Shown here one piece after another: positions 34,421 through 47,083 of a stretch of DNA of 64,000 nucleotides. Position 1 is the first letter of the stretch; the number at the start of each line of letters is the position of its first letter. The notes under the pieces were generated by a model. The model was not told the DNA's origin and made no database searches. It saw nothing but the letters and a program-made list of their open reading frames with translations. Source of the stretch: Bryum argenteum (taxonomy: Eukaryota; Streptophyta; Bryopsida; Bryales; Bryaceae); NCBI GenBank assembly GCA_037043015.1, contig CM073323.1, positions 8,804,001 to 8,868,000 on the forward strand, read 5' to 3'. Made by a program: the position numbers and the translations under genes.

Positions 34421-35142
34421 GATTGGCTTTGCAATGAGGTTACTATGATGAAGATAATGGAAAATGGATGATTTATAAAGAGCTATATCTCCTTCATCCA
34501 CTGTTAGATTTTAAATTTAATTTTGGGATGGATTTCAATTAGAGTTTAGTTTTAGTAGTTGAAACCTTGACCCAATCAAGGATATATTGAAGATGAGGCA
34601 TGGATTTGAGTGCAACGGGTCTAGTTTTGGACTATCTTCTCCTTGCAAATTTTTGCGAGTGTTCTCCATTGCATGGCTACTCATTGAGTCAAGATATTTT
34701 TTTGATGAATTTTATTCGGCAAAATTTTCTTTAAGATAAAGATGAGGTTATCATATTTCGTGCTTATGAGAAATAGAATTGGATAATATTCGATACAAAT
34801 AAAAAAGCTTCACAGAATAACATAATAATCCCATAAGTATATACTTTGGATAATCCTAAAAAAAACCTAGATCCCACAATAAATTACGAATTCCATTACT
34901 CATATGATAGCAATGAATAACTTTCTAGTTGGTGATTTCTTTATTGCAAATTTCATGTTGGTAGTATTTTCACCTCAAAGTGAAATTGATGGTAATTTGT
35001 AACTTGTTTTGCGGACTAATACATTATGATCTTGTAATCTATAAGGTCCCATGGGTCAAGTTTTGGTCCCATGATAGCTTATCTTTATTTTCATCTATGA
35101 AAAATATTTAAAGGCTAAAAATACTCCAAGGGCGTATGGGTT

Positions 35143-35547
35143 TTAACCCCTAAAGTTGAAAGCCTCCAAAACAATCTGAACTCCTCAAAACCACCCTCTT
35201 TCATTGCAAGATGAAAATTTTCAACTTTTGACGTAATTTCAAGTATTTAACCGTAAGATCTTGTACCTAACTTGTCATGTATGTGTGTACCAAAACTTAG
35301 TTCCAAATTCCTTACCAATTGTGACATCATAACATTCAAAGTTCAAAAAACGTTATTTTCTCTTGTTGCAAAATGGGTTGGAAGTTTTTTGTGAGCCCAA
35401 AAAACCAATTTTAGGAGTAAATTTGAACTGGGGCTCTTCAAATTTTTGTTTCTAAGTGAGTTAGGAACGTGCCTATGCAATATTTACCCTCATGCGACCT
35501 GTAAAACTTAATGAAATGCTTGAGATTATTTAGACTTTAGGGGATAA
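35143..35547. mobile_element. piggyBac-type MITE (CCCC family), 405 bp
   Basis: It begins TTAA-CCCCTAAAGT (35143-35146) and ends ACTTTAGGGG-ATAA (35544-35547), giving a 10-bp terminal inverted repeat and one decayed target base. The terminus CCCCTAAAG is the same as that of the gene-bearing element at 60543. The interior shares blocks with dispersed repeat A and with the copies ending at 810, 6987 and 11117. Confidence 0.75.
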
Positions 35548-35773
35548 GCTAATGTGAAGTGAGAATTTCGTAGCTACATTTGAAAAATTGGATCCTTTCA
35601 AATTCTTCTCTTTTTAGTAAAACTAATTTTGTAATGGAAGGAGGAGAAGAAAGAAGAATCTCAAGTAATTTACTGTTTAAGGGTAAAATGAGAGGTAGTT
35701 GAGTAGAAATGGGGAGTAACCCTACCTTAAATATAATATTAAAAATTAAAAATTAGTAGATGGGCTCTTCTGA

Positions 35774-35841
35774 TAGATAGATAGAAACTCCGGTCCCTTC
35801 CTAAGGGGCCGACGTGAATGAAGTGTCTGTTCGTAATGTAG
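35774..35841 (-). mobile_element. SINE 3'-end fragment, inverted
   Basis: GATAGATAGATAGAAACTCC ... GGGGCCGACGTGAATGAAGTG followed by TCTGTTCGTAATG matches the inverse of the SINE 3' end almost exactly. Confidence 0.75.
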
Positions 35842-36478
35842 GGCTCTTCTGACCTTGTAGTACAACCAAAGGCCATGAAATTGAATGAAGTGCTACTCGG
35901 TTGATGAGCTTTGGCCTAAGTCAAGTTTGGCTGAAAGCTTCTTGTTTTTAATGTATAGTGGGCCTTAGTGTATTTCATGATGGTTTGATATTATGACATG
36001 CATTTTAGTTTAAATAGCTTCTATCTAGAATCTTAACACATGGAGATTATTTTCTCATTGAAAGCCAATTGTTTGAATAAAAATCAAGCTTTATTGATTA
36101 CTTTTTTTGTAAGTATAAGCTATAGATTAAGTTTGACAACTCTTTTAGGAGCTAAAAGATTATTTATTGGAATTTTGAGTATTAGAATCACAACAATGTT
36201 TCCAATATGAAATAAACTAAAAAAATACATGGTTATTGACAAGTTGTAGTCATAAAAAAGTAACAGTTGTGATATTTGATCTGTGGACATGAAACTTACA
36301 AAACATAACTAGCCCTTTTCCATTATTGTGTTAACGTTATTTGGACAAACTTTAGGGCACTATATCTACTAGTGTGGGCCGGCTAAATACTTAGAAGCTC
36401 ATAGAGGTGGCCCATGAACTTCAAGACTAAAATAGCATTGCACTCCAGAATCAATTCCATGAGGGTGTTATGGTGTTT
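35842..36478. other. AT-rich intergenic, no recognised gene
   Basis: Nothing beyond low-complexity AT-rich sequence was seen. Confidence 0.4.
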
Positions 36479-36760
36479 TTAACCCCTCGAATATCCCTGC
36501 CTACTTTTAGCAAAAACACATTCTCCAAAAAAGTATCATAGATTAAATTGAATGTGAGTTTTTCAAATATCAAACGCACAATCTTATAGTAACTTACCAA
36601 AGGTCATGTGGACCAAAATTTGATTTTTGAAGCGTCAAAGATCGAGAGATTATAACATATTAAGAATATACCAACAATATATTGCAAATTTTACTTCAGA
36701 GTGGAAAATCTACCAACAAACCATTTGCAATCAAAAAATTGCCAACTAGAAAGGTCAACT
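36479..36760. mobile_element. Truncated piggyBac-type element
   Basis: It starts TTAA-CCCCTCGAATATCCC (36479-36482) and aligns loosely with 16817-17110, for example in CGCACAATCTTATAGTAAC and the CTACCAACAAA block. No right terminal repeat is visible before the ARF-GEF leader at about 36800. Confidence 0.45.
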
Positions 36761-36769
36761 CTACCACGT

Positions 36770-37134
36770 TCCCGAAGGCGTTCCCATTTTGTTCCCCGGA
36801 ATGGAACACGTAAATTGGTATAGCTCTCTGCATTAGTTCAGTCCAGTCGAAGCTACGGCTTCGCGAGGCGGGAGCTCGAAACGCATTGCCCTCTAACCCT
36901 AGGGGTGATTGCGAGCTCCGTAAATTGCATTATTGTCGGAGCGCGTGGTTGGATCGCCATTCAGCTGTCCCTGCCATTCACCAGAGCGTTGAATCGTAGA
37001 AAACGGTTGTGTAGGCCGGGAGATCGGTGTGATTTTGCGTGCTCATGGTTTGGCTTCGATCGGTCGCAGGGGAAGGTCTGTTCATGTGATCTAGATCAGA
37101 GAGGGCTGGGAAATCGGAGAGCAGAGGAAGGGCG
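36770..37134 (+). promoter_or_regulatory. Promoter and 5' leader of the ARF-GEF gene
   Basis: GC content rises sharply from about 36770, and the sequence from 36840 to 37134 looks like a transcribed leader directly before the ATG at 37135. No repeat intrudes after about 36760. I cannot fix the transcription start. Confidence 0.4.
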
Positions 37135-40100
37135 ATGGCGACGGAAGCGCCAGCCGGGAAGGCGCACATGAAGCTGGAGAAAGTCGTGTCGCCAGCATTG
37201 GACAAGGTGATCAAAAATACCTCATGGCGCAAGCACAGCAAGCTGACGCAAGATGCAAAAGCTGCCATTGAGAAGCTTGCATCAAATGACCTAGAAGCTG
37301 CCGCGAGCGCATTTGAGAGTCCCTTGTATGAGGACAATGGGCTGTGTTTCAGCGCAGCTAATGCAGAGTTGATTCTCCAACCTCTGATCGGAGCTTGCGA
37401 AACTGCGTATCCCAGGATCGTAGAACCCGCTCTCGATTGTCTTCAGAAGCTGATTGCGCACGGCCATTTGCGTGGGGATATGGATACTCTTACCCCTGAT
37501 AATAAACTTTTATTGGAGGTACTTTTCTCGTTTCCCGTTTCTCGTTGAGCTGACATGATCATGCAATTTGGCAAATGCAGGATTTTGGTGAATCTTTACT
37601 TGAATTTTCCTTCTTTGGTATCCCGGACATGTCGATCGCGTTCATTGCTTCGGAAACCTATTACTCAAAGGTTCAGCAGTGTATAGCAATCCGTGGGCGT
37701 CACACGGAACTAGTAACCTTTTGCAATTGAGTCGTCGTAAGTAACTATGAATTGCCGAGACAATTAAGCAGCATGGCATGCGCAGGTTATGGAAGGAGTT
37801 TGCAAGTGTTACGATATGGCAGAGGATGGCATTGAATTACTTGTTATGAAGACTTTATTGTCCGCTGTGACTTCCACCTCATTGCGAGTGCATGGTGATA
37901 GTTTGCTAAAGGCAGTCCGTACCTGCTATAATATATATTTGGGGAGCAAGTCTCCAGTCAATCAAACCACGGCGAAAGCATCTCTTACTCAAATGTTAGT
38001 GATCGTATTCCAGCGGATGGAAGCAGATTCTTCCACTGTGATGGTGCAACCAATTGTTGTAGCAGATCTTATGGAGCCAGCTGAGCGGTCGAACACAGAT
38101 ACAAACGTGACGCAATTCGTCCAAGGTTTTATCACTAAAGTTGTCCAGGACATTGAAGGCGTGATTAGTCCAGCTCCAGCTTTAAAGACAATGAAATCTA
38201 TGAGGTATGACGGGGCATTTGAGTCAGCCGCAACGGCAGATAGCAGCAACTCAAATGACATATTAGACTCAACGGACAAGGACATGTTGGATGCCAAGTA
38301 CTGGGAGCTCAATATGTATAAGAATGCGCTTGATCAGAATAAGAAAGGCGGCGATTTAGCTGATTCGGAGATGGATAAAGACGGGGATGCTGATGTTCAG
38401 ATTAACAACAAGTTACGTCGGGACGCCTTTTTGGTATTTAGAGCACTTTGTAAGCTCTCTATGAAGAACGCTCCGCAAGAGGGTCTTGCAGATCCATTTG
38501 CTATTCGTGGGAAGATTGTAGCACTGGAGCTGCTTAAGATTATGTTGGAAAATGCTGGAACAGTCTTTCGAACCAGTGACAGGTACAGATACTTACCTGT
38601 AACCTAATGCAAAGCCAATTTTTTTGTACTTCTAGTAATAATTTCAGTTCAATTTAAGATGGCTCTAAATAAGGCTTCAATCGTTACAAGCTGGTGTTCA
38701 CGACGAGCTCAAGTTGATGAAAGTGCAATATATTCTGAGCGTATGGGTTTCTCAAAGTCGTTTTTGATCAAAACCAAACGAATCTGCGTTTCTTTAAGCT
38801 GTTCAGTCTTAGTTTCGCAGTGAAGTCTGCTGTTATTGGGAAAATTTCTTCTCATTACTGCTGGTTTAAGTTACCTGTTTCGACCTTCATGGTCATGTGC
38901 TTTCATCATTTTTGATTGAAACTTTTCACTGGTTGTTGCAGATTTTTGGGGGCCATCAAACAATATCTTTGTCTTTCACTGCTGAAAAATAGTGCCTCAT
39001 CGATGATGAACGTATTTCAGCTCTCGTGTTCCATTTTTATGAGCCTTGTTTCTAGATTCAGGGCAGGTTTGAAGGCCGAAATTGGAGTTTTCTTCCCAAT
39101 GATTGTACTTCGAGTACTGGAAAATGTCGCACACCCCAATTTTTCTCAGAAGACCATTGTTCTTCGTTTTTTGGAAAAGCTTTGTGTGGATCCACAAATC
39201 CTCGTGGATATTTTCGTCAATTATGATTGTGACGTGGATTCGTCCAACATATTTGAAAGGTGAGTTCATATTCGTTCATTAGCCCTTTTTGTAATCCATT
39301 GTGCATCTTTTACCCACTTATGTCTCTCCGGAAGTTGATTATGAATATCACTGCTGCATGGAGATTGACCATTAACGTGAAAAGTTATGCAGGATGGTCA
39401 ATGGGCTGTTGAAGACTGCGCAAGGTGTTCCTAATGGTGCAGAAACCAGTTTGAACCCCGTTCAAGATGCAGCTCTGAAGCTAGCAGCTATCAAATGCTT
39501 GGTTGGTGTACTGCGGTCCATGGGGAATTGGTTGAACCGTCAATTACGCCTTACAGATTCCTCCCCTTACATTAAATCCAACGATGGTGAGGAAAATATA
39601 AGTGAAGCAGGTGACACTGCGTCCACATCTGCACTTGCACCGACAAATGGATCTGAAGCAGGGGAAGAGAGTGTTGAGAAAAATGGGGAGAATGGGGAGA
39701 AGAATGGAGATGCTGGTAGCAGCACTTCTGAAAGTCGGCCGGCTGAGGAGACATCAGAAGCAGCCACTTTCGAGCAACGACGAGCGTATAAGCTAGAGTT
39801 TCAGGTATGGTCCCCCTAATATATTAAGGTAATGGTGGACACGGTCACCAACCGTGTACTCCACAAAAATAGTTGCTAACTAAGAGTTTGATTTGCAGGA
39901 AGGCATTGCGTTATTCAACAAGAAGCCCAAAAAAGGCATCGAATTTCTTATTAAAGCCAACAAAGTGGGAGAGACTCCTGAGGAAGTGTCCAAGTTTCTT
40001 CGGAATGGCACTGGCTTGGACAAAACTATGATTGGAGATTATCTCGGAGAAAAGGAAGACTTCGCTCTCAAAGTTATGCACGCTTATGTGGACTCTTTCA

Positions 40101-43100
40101 ATTTTCAAGGCATGGAATTTGATGAATCGATTCGAGCATTCTTATCGGGTTTTAGACTCCCTGGCGAGGCTCAGAAGATCGATAGGATCATGGAAAAGTT
40201 TGCTGAGAGATTTACTAAGTGTAATCCCCGGGCGTTCAGCAGTGCAGACACAGCCTACGTTCTTGCTTACTCTGTGATCTTGCTCAATACGGATGCCCAC
40301 AATCCCATGGTCAAAACTAAGGTTAGTATTTCGTAAGTTTCTTCCAGTCTACATATGAGTTTCCATTGCCCTTAACCCTGCTCTTGACCCTGCTCTTAAA
40401 TTTTTGAGTTGTATCATGGTCTCTACCTTGATTTCCTGTCTCTACCTGCGCCATGGTTAGTGTATGCAACTAACTTTTGTGTCTAAATTTCTTCATCTGA
40501 GGGTTGCAACTCACATGCTATCTTTTGTATGCCCCTCAGATGTCGAAGGCTGAGTTTTTCCGTAACAACCGTGGGATTGATGATGGTCGGGATATCCCGG
40601 AGGAGTTTATGAGTGCATTATATGATCGGATAGTGTCGAACGAAATTAAAATGAAGGCAGATACTATTGCACCCAGCAAGCAACAGGCCTCTAATGTTAG
40701 CAGAATACTGGGACTAGATGCGATCCTCAACATTGTCGTGCGGAAGCCTCGTGAAGATTCTAAGGTAATGGAGACAAGCGACGATGTCATTCGTCATATG
40801 CAGGAGCAGTTCAAGGCCAAGGCTGGAAAATCTGAGTAAGTTCTCTCCCCAGCAACACAAAAATCAGATAGTGCAGAAATTGGTTGTACTGAATGTCCAC
40901 TACTTGACGAGTCTCACCGAACATTGCTAAGGTACTAGATTGAAGAATGACACCATATCAATAGTCTCACCTGAAGATATGCAGTTGGGATGATTTTGCC
41001 CTCATTTTCTTACATCAAGTACTGCCGCGAGAGGATGGCCTTGACGCGTTATTTGCTATTATATCGATGGCGTGCTTTTGTAAGCAACCAGATTTGAAAT
41101 GTTCTTAAAGGGCATATCCCAGTGGACATTACGATGTATGGTGGATCAATGATTTTTGCTTGTTGAGATGACGTTTCTTGAAATTACCGTCTTAATCTTA
41201 CTTTGCGTGATATTGTACAGGTCGATCTACTATGCAGCATCAGATGTAGAGTTGCTGAGGCCCATGGTTGATGTTACATGGGCCCCCATGCTGGTGGCAT
41301 TCAGCGTGCCGCTCGACAAAAGTGAAGATGAAGTCGTTACTTTCCAGTGCCTTGAAGGTTTTCGTCATGCTGTTCACATCACAGCCGTCTTGTGCATGCG
41401 GACACAGCGTGACGCGTTCCTTACATCCCTCGCTAAATTTACCTCACTTCACTCTGCTGCAGACATAAAGCAGAAGAATATCGATGCTATCAAGGTATTG
41501 GTGCATTTTGACTTCTAGTTATTGTTCCCAGGCAGAAACGCTTAAATTAGTACCCGAGCTCCTAATGAATGGGTTCATGACTTTTGTGTATCTATACTTC
41601 GGGTTCACAAGAAGTTATGAAGGTTCTCATTTGGCCACCGTGACATTGCAGGCAATTATCTCCATTGCAGACGAGGATGGAAACTACTTACAGGATGCTT
41701 GGGAGCACATATTGACATGTGTTTCACGATTCGAGCATCTTCACCTTATTGGCGAGGGTGCACCGCCTGATGCTACCTTCTTTGCAGCACCTCAGAATGA
41801 ACTAGACAAACGTCATTCTGTCAAGGGCCCGGTTTTGCCAGTACTGAGGAGAAAAACCCAAGGAAAGTTGCAGTATGCGGCTGCTGCAGCTCGAAGAGGG
41901 TCTTATGACAGTGCTGGTGTAGGCGGTGGATCTGCTGGTGTGGTCACTACTGAGCAGATGAACAATCTTGTTTCTAACTTGAATATGTTGGAGCAGATTG
42001 GCAGTTTTGAGGTAAATAAGATATTTACTCGCAGTCAGAGACTGAATAGTGAAGCCATTGTGGACTTTGTCAAGGCATTATGCAAAGTATCCATGGAGGA
42101 GCTGCGATCCCCAAGTGACCCTCGAGTATTCAGCTTGACCAAAATTGTTGAAATATCGTAAGTGATCCCATTTGTACATTGGCACTTCTCTCGTTTCTGA
42201 GTTGTCAATGAATATACTAATACTTCTGATATGCAGGCATTTTAATATGACCCGGATCAGATTGGTTTGGTCGAAGATGTGGAGTGTATTAGCGGACTAC
42301 TTCGTAACAGTTGGTTGTTCAGACAACCTTTCTGTTGCAATGTATGCTATGGACTCGCTGCGGCAGCTTGCTATGAAGTTTCTAGACCGCGACGAGCTTG
42401 CAAATTTTAACTTTCAGAATGAATTTATGAAGCCGTTCGTCATTGTCATGCGCAAGAGCAGCTCTGTTGAGATCCGGGAGCTGATAATTCGGTGTGTTTC
42501 TCAAATGGTCTTTGCACGCGTAGGGAACGTGAAATCCGGCTGGAAAATCATGTTCATGGTAAGATTTCTTGTATTTTTGCGCTCATTGATATCTTATCTG
42601 CATGTTAACATATAAATTCATAGACGAAGCATGCCGTTTGGCAGCTTAATATTTGTCTTGGGAATCGGCATCTATGGCGCTTTAGTCGCCGTAGGGAACT
42701 TCGTTTCCATGAAACTAGCATTCTGGAATAATTTGATGGGAACTTTATGTATGAAGAAAGTATGTGGTCATGGTCATAGGCTGTAGGGCCAAGGTGCTCT
42801 GTGAAGGCAATGTCGTCTTCTTGTCACCCTACTGTCTATGTTCGGAAATAACATTGTCATGTATGCAGGTATTTACTACAGCAGCTACAGACGAGCACAA
42901 GTCTATCGTGCTGCTTGCATTTGAGACGATAGAGAAGATTGTTCGTGAGTACTTCCCTTATATAACTGAAACAGAGACGACCACCTTCACAGATTGCGTG
43001 AATTGTCTCATAGCATTCACCAACAGCAGATTCAATCAGGACGTGAGCTTGAACGCTATCGCTTTTCTTCGCTTCTGCGCCCTCAAGCTTGCTGAGGGTG

Positions 43101-44873
43101 AGCTCGGTGCCGCTGCACGAAGCAAGAGTGGAAGGTCACTTACATCGCCAGAAGATAAAGAATCTCCCACTTTCACTGACAAAGATGACCATCTCTACTT
43201 CTGGTTTCCACTTCTTGCTGGTGAGTATTTCGTGACTTGCTTACTCGAGTTCTTGGATTGATACAACTGCCGTTGCCAGATGATTGATTGAAAGAAACAT
43301 ACTATTCTGGGATTTCAAAAAGCTGGTATGTCGAACATTGATCAAGAGCTATATGTTTTTGTAAGAGGTTGAAAATAGAGGGCTATAAGTTCTGGTTCTC
43401 TTCTTTACTTCGTCGTTACCTGGCGGGCCTAATGAATTTGTTATCTGTGATAGGATTGTCCGAGCTTACTTTCGATCCTCGCCCTGATATTCGAAAAAGT
43501 GCACTTGAAGTACTCTTTGACACGCTACGCTTCCACGGGGATAAGTTTTCAGCTGGATTATGGGAGAAAGTGTTCGACTCGGTGCTGTTTCCCATATTCG
43601 ACTACGTTCGCCGTGCTACAGATGCAGCTCACAATATGGAAACAGAAAAAGAGCAAGCAGAATTGGAGATGGATGCATGGCTATACGAGACTTGTACATT
43701 AGCTCTGCAGCTCGTGGTGGACTTGTTCGTCAAATTCTATCCTGTAGTCAATCCTCTACTGGGCAGGGTTTTGTCATTACTGACTGGATTCATCAAGAGG
43801 CCCCACCAAAGCTTAGCAGCTATCGGTGTAGCCGCTTTCGTGCGATTGATGAGCAATGCAGGGACGCTATTCTCAGACGAAAAATGGGAAGAAGTCCTCA
43901 AAGGTTTACATGAAGCCGCACTGGAAACACTTCCGGACCTTGCTCATCTTGTCTCGGTTGCTCAGGAGGAGCAAGCTAATCACATCGCTAGACATTCCGT
44001 CTCATCGCACGCTGAAAGCCAAGATGGGCATGAGCCTACGATGGCATTGCACCATCTCATCCAAGATGTGAAATGCCGCACGGCTGTACAACTTCTGCTT
44101 GTCCAGGTTGGTACCCTTCTCTCGAGTCTATCCGGAGCACAGCATAAGATCTCATACCTCCAGCCAAATTGCCAATGTATATACTGATCTGCCTCAGTTT
44201 CGATGATCAATTCGACTGTCTTGTGCCTCAGATATGGTGTTGAAAGGTGAGCTTGTTCTTACTATGTGGGATTTTGTTGCAACAGGCAATGACAGAGATG
44301 TACAACTCTCATGGCGCACAGCTATCGGCTACCAACACGATGCAGTTGTTGGACACGTTACACACAGTAGCAGTTCATGCACATACGGTGAACGGGGATC
44401 ACGCACTCCGTCAACAACTTCAAGAGCTTCGATTAATGCCGGATCCACCATTGCTGCGTCTCGAGAGTGAAGCGTATCAAGCTTACCTTGCGATGTTGCA
44501 ACACTTGCCTATGGACAAGCCGACCTTAGCCAAGGACGTGGAGGTGGAAACAAGACTGGTTGAGCTTTGTGAGGAAGTGTTAAAGTTGTACATCTCCATC
44601 TCCACGTCCACGGACGAATCCATTCAGAAGCCACGGTGGGTGGTTCCTCTTGGATCCGCGAGGAGGCGAGAGTTAGTGTCACGTGCCCCTCTAGTAGTCG
44701 CAACACTGCAGGCCGTTAGTGGTCTGAAGGATGCATCCTTCGAGCAGTACTTGGTGCGGTTCTTCCCCCTGCTGGCGGGATTAATCAGCTGCGAGCACGG
44801 TTCTGGAGAGGTACAGTTGGCTTTGAGTGACATGTTCAGCAATTGGATTGGCCCCATCCTTTTGCAAGCATAA
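37135..44873 (+). CDS. BIG-type ARF guanine-nucleotide exchange factor (Sec7)
   Basis: This protein should activate ARF GTPases at the trans-Golgi or early endosome for vesicle budding. Twelve exons: 37135-37518, 37786-38582, 38942-39259, 39393-39804, 39899-40321, 40540-40835, 41221-41494, 41652-42157, 42237-42558, 42869-43220, 43454-44106 and 44286-44873. They total 5325 nt (1774 aa), the usual BIG length, with all junctions GT/AG and in phase. The N-terminal DCB region carries [15 protein letters not shown], and the HUS region follows. The Sec7 domain spans about residues 630-815; the catalytic glutamate is in [10 protein letters not shown] (Glu727). The residues known to confer brefeldin A sensitivity are present: Tyr761, Ser762, Asp769 and Met779, the last across the exon 5/6 junction. 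The HDS regions extend to the C-terminus. Similarity is closest to Arabidopsis BIG2/BIG3 rather than BIG5, from memory of the family. The gene converges on the strictosidine-synthase-like gene 581 bp away. Confidence 0.95.
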
Positions 44874-45454
44874 CCTGTAAGCATATCTAGTATTGTGCGT
44901 GGTACATAACCAACATTTGTTTAGCGATGTAAGATTTTAGATGATTTTGAAAGCAGAGTTAGGGGTGTAGTTAGGTGGGGTAGAAATTTAGTCTTGTCAC
45001 TAGTTGCCGCAATGGTATTTGTAGACATTGTCGCAACATAATGATTCATTTCCATCAAGCTCTCTCATTTCCAGCAAGCTCTCTCATTGCCGTAACATTT
45101 CCTCCCGTTTTCTTGTCTCAAACTATTTCACAAGTATTTATTAGTGCTAACCTGTTGACATGGATGACGAGATCGGGGGGACCATCAGAAATTTGATTGT
45201 TCAAAAGAAAGTAAAGAGCTCGAAGTTCAAGCTAGTTAATGTTGCGACAATGGAGGTAGTCCCACTTTTCACTGAAGTTCAAAATCGTAAGTCATCTCAA
45301 GTTAAGTTCGCGGAAGGGAATTGGCGTGTCTAGCCCCTACTTTCACCATATTTGAGCTTAAAATCTGAAAACGAGTAGATGACTTGGAATTCGTGGAGGT
45401 ATGTCACTTTCGTCATATTGACAGATTGGGGAGGCTAGGGCTAAAAGATTGGAG
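44874..45454. other. Convergent intergenic spacer
   Basis: The region holds the 3' ends of two convergent genes. No further gene or repeat is visible; a short direct duplication of CATTTCCAGCAAGCTCTCTC-like sequence lies near 45050-45085. Confidence 0.5.
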
Positions 45455-47083
45455 CTACACTGGAATACGGCCAACAAAATCGTCTCTGAGTCCGCCAACG
45501 TAGAGGTACCCATCGACTTCAATAGCTCCAGTTACGAAACCCATGACCTTTCCTGTAGGATCCTGGTACAATTTGAGCGGCTTTCCATTCTCGTCTATGA
45601 CCAAAACCCTGGCAAACTTCGCTGAATTATCTGCAGCGGCCAAAATCCAGGGAAACGTAGCGACCACCTTCTTCAGAAAAGGGAGCTTCCACAAGAGTGT
45701 GGTCACGGGATCGCGGTCTCCAACGAGTCCAACGTAGAAAATGCCTTTCTCATGGTTGTGGTGCACATTATCAGGGAATGCTGGAAGCGCTCCGTTGATG
45801 ATCTCCACGGTGCCCTTCTTCTCGCCCTTGAGGTAGTACTTGCTGAGCCTGGACAAGGGGGTTTCGGTAAAGATGAGAAACTCTTCGTCTTTGGAGATGG
45901 CGATGCCGTTGGGGAAGTGCAAATCCTTGACTAGCAGTTTGGTCGATTTGTCTGCAGGATTGTAGACAGCAATGCGTCCGGTCGGCCGGCCTTGTAAGAT
46001 GTCGTATATGTGAACATCTAGCTTGAACTTCGAGCTGGCGTCGGTGAAGAAGATACGTCCGTCTTTGGCAACCGTTACACCATCTAGAATGAGGAACTTG
46101 CTGCCGTCCACTTCCGTGGTTAGAATCTCCACACCCGCATCCGTCACCTGTAACCAAGTAAGTTCACACCATATTCTTAATCCCTTCGAACCATGCTGCA
46201 TCGCTTACCTTCGATCGAGGATCCAAATATACTCAGATCAACTCCCTTATCAAAGACTGACTGGTCCACCTATCTTAAGTTACTACATGATTCTTCTGCT
46301 CTCCTATAGCTTCCATTTGTTCCCTGCTTGCGAATATCCAGAGTGTGATTCTAATGTGCAACAGTGGGCAATGAATGACAATGCAGGTACTAAGGATCTC
46401 GTAAACCATTGTAAAGTTTTAGGTTTTTGCGATCTCAATTTCTGGGGGTGGGGGGGGGGGGGGGTTTGCAAACCCATTACTCACGCCCCATCATCTCATC
46501 CAAGTTGAGATGGGCGAAACTAAGCTTAGTCGCTGCGAGCTTTCGATTTGTTTACCTTCCTCCTGATGACTACATACTTAATTCTAGTTCCATCAGTAGT
46601 TCTTATTATGCTGATTTGTCAAACTAGGGAACACCATCATAAGTCATGGTGATGAAATTGAGAAGGAGACAGAGAGGAGGGTGGACTGACCTTGAGTAAG
46701 CTATTGTGCGTATTAGCGACGATGACCTCGCCATCGGGTCCAAGAGCAAGTCCCAGAGGCCTGCCACCGACGAACTTCCAGTCTTCCACAGCGCCATCCT
46801 TGAGGTACAATTTCTTAATCCACCCATCGTCAGTGGACACATACAAGAACTGGCCACTCGGGTCAGCCACCATGTCTTCGGGCTTGAACAACTTCCCCTC
46901 GCCCAGCTTGACCACCCCCTGCAACAGCGAGTTGGGCGCGTACACGCCTTCCGGCTTCGCCGCTGGGGCACTGAACTCCAGCGCCACGGCATCTATGGGC
47001 GACTCGTTGCAGACTTTGGAGTAGAAGGCGCCGCTGATGAGCGCCAGCACCAGCAACACCACGGCTCCCAGCACCGCCATCAC
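45455..47083 (-). CDS. Strictosidine-synthase-like / APMAP-like six-bladed propeller
   Basis: This belongs to the plant family related to strictosidine synthase and animal adipocyte plasma-membrane-associated protein, six-bladed beta-propellers of the calcium-dependent phosphotriesterase fold. Two exons, 46691-47083 and 45455-46147, give 361 aa, normal for the family. Residues about 4-20 form a hydrophobic signal or anchor segment, so the protein probably enters the secretory pathway. Conserved blocks are GEGKLFKPEDMV (about 61-72), DDGWIKKL, GGRPLGLALG, then in exon 2 FTDAS, YDILQGRPTGR and PNGIAIS of the strictosidine-synthase domain, and PDNVHHN. Family members outside alkaloid-producing plants generally lack true strictosidine synthase activity, so the substrate is unknown; a hydrolase or lactonase-like role is possible. 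The ATG at 47083 is directly followed by another Met codon. Confidence 0.9.
46449..46464. repeat. G homopolymer in the intron
   Basis: A G-rich run with 14 consecutive G lies in the single intron of the strictosidine-synthase-like gene. Confidence 0.9.

Larger units (their letters stand above)
33474..35142. other. AT-rich intergenic with repeat fragments
   Basis: No gene is recognised. The stretch contains a SINE fragment (33880-33943) and a 30-bp tandem repeat (34317-34420). A GGGAGGAAGGGAGGAAG purine run lies near 33661. Confidence 0.45.
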
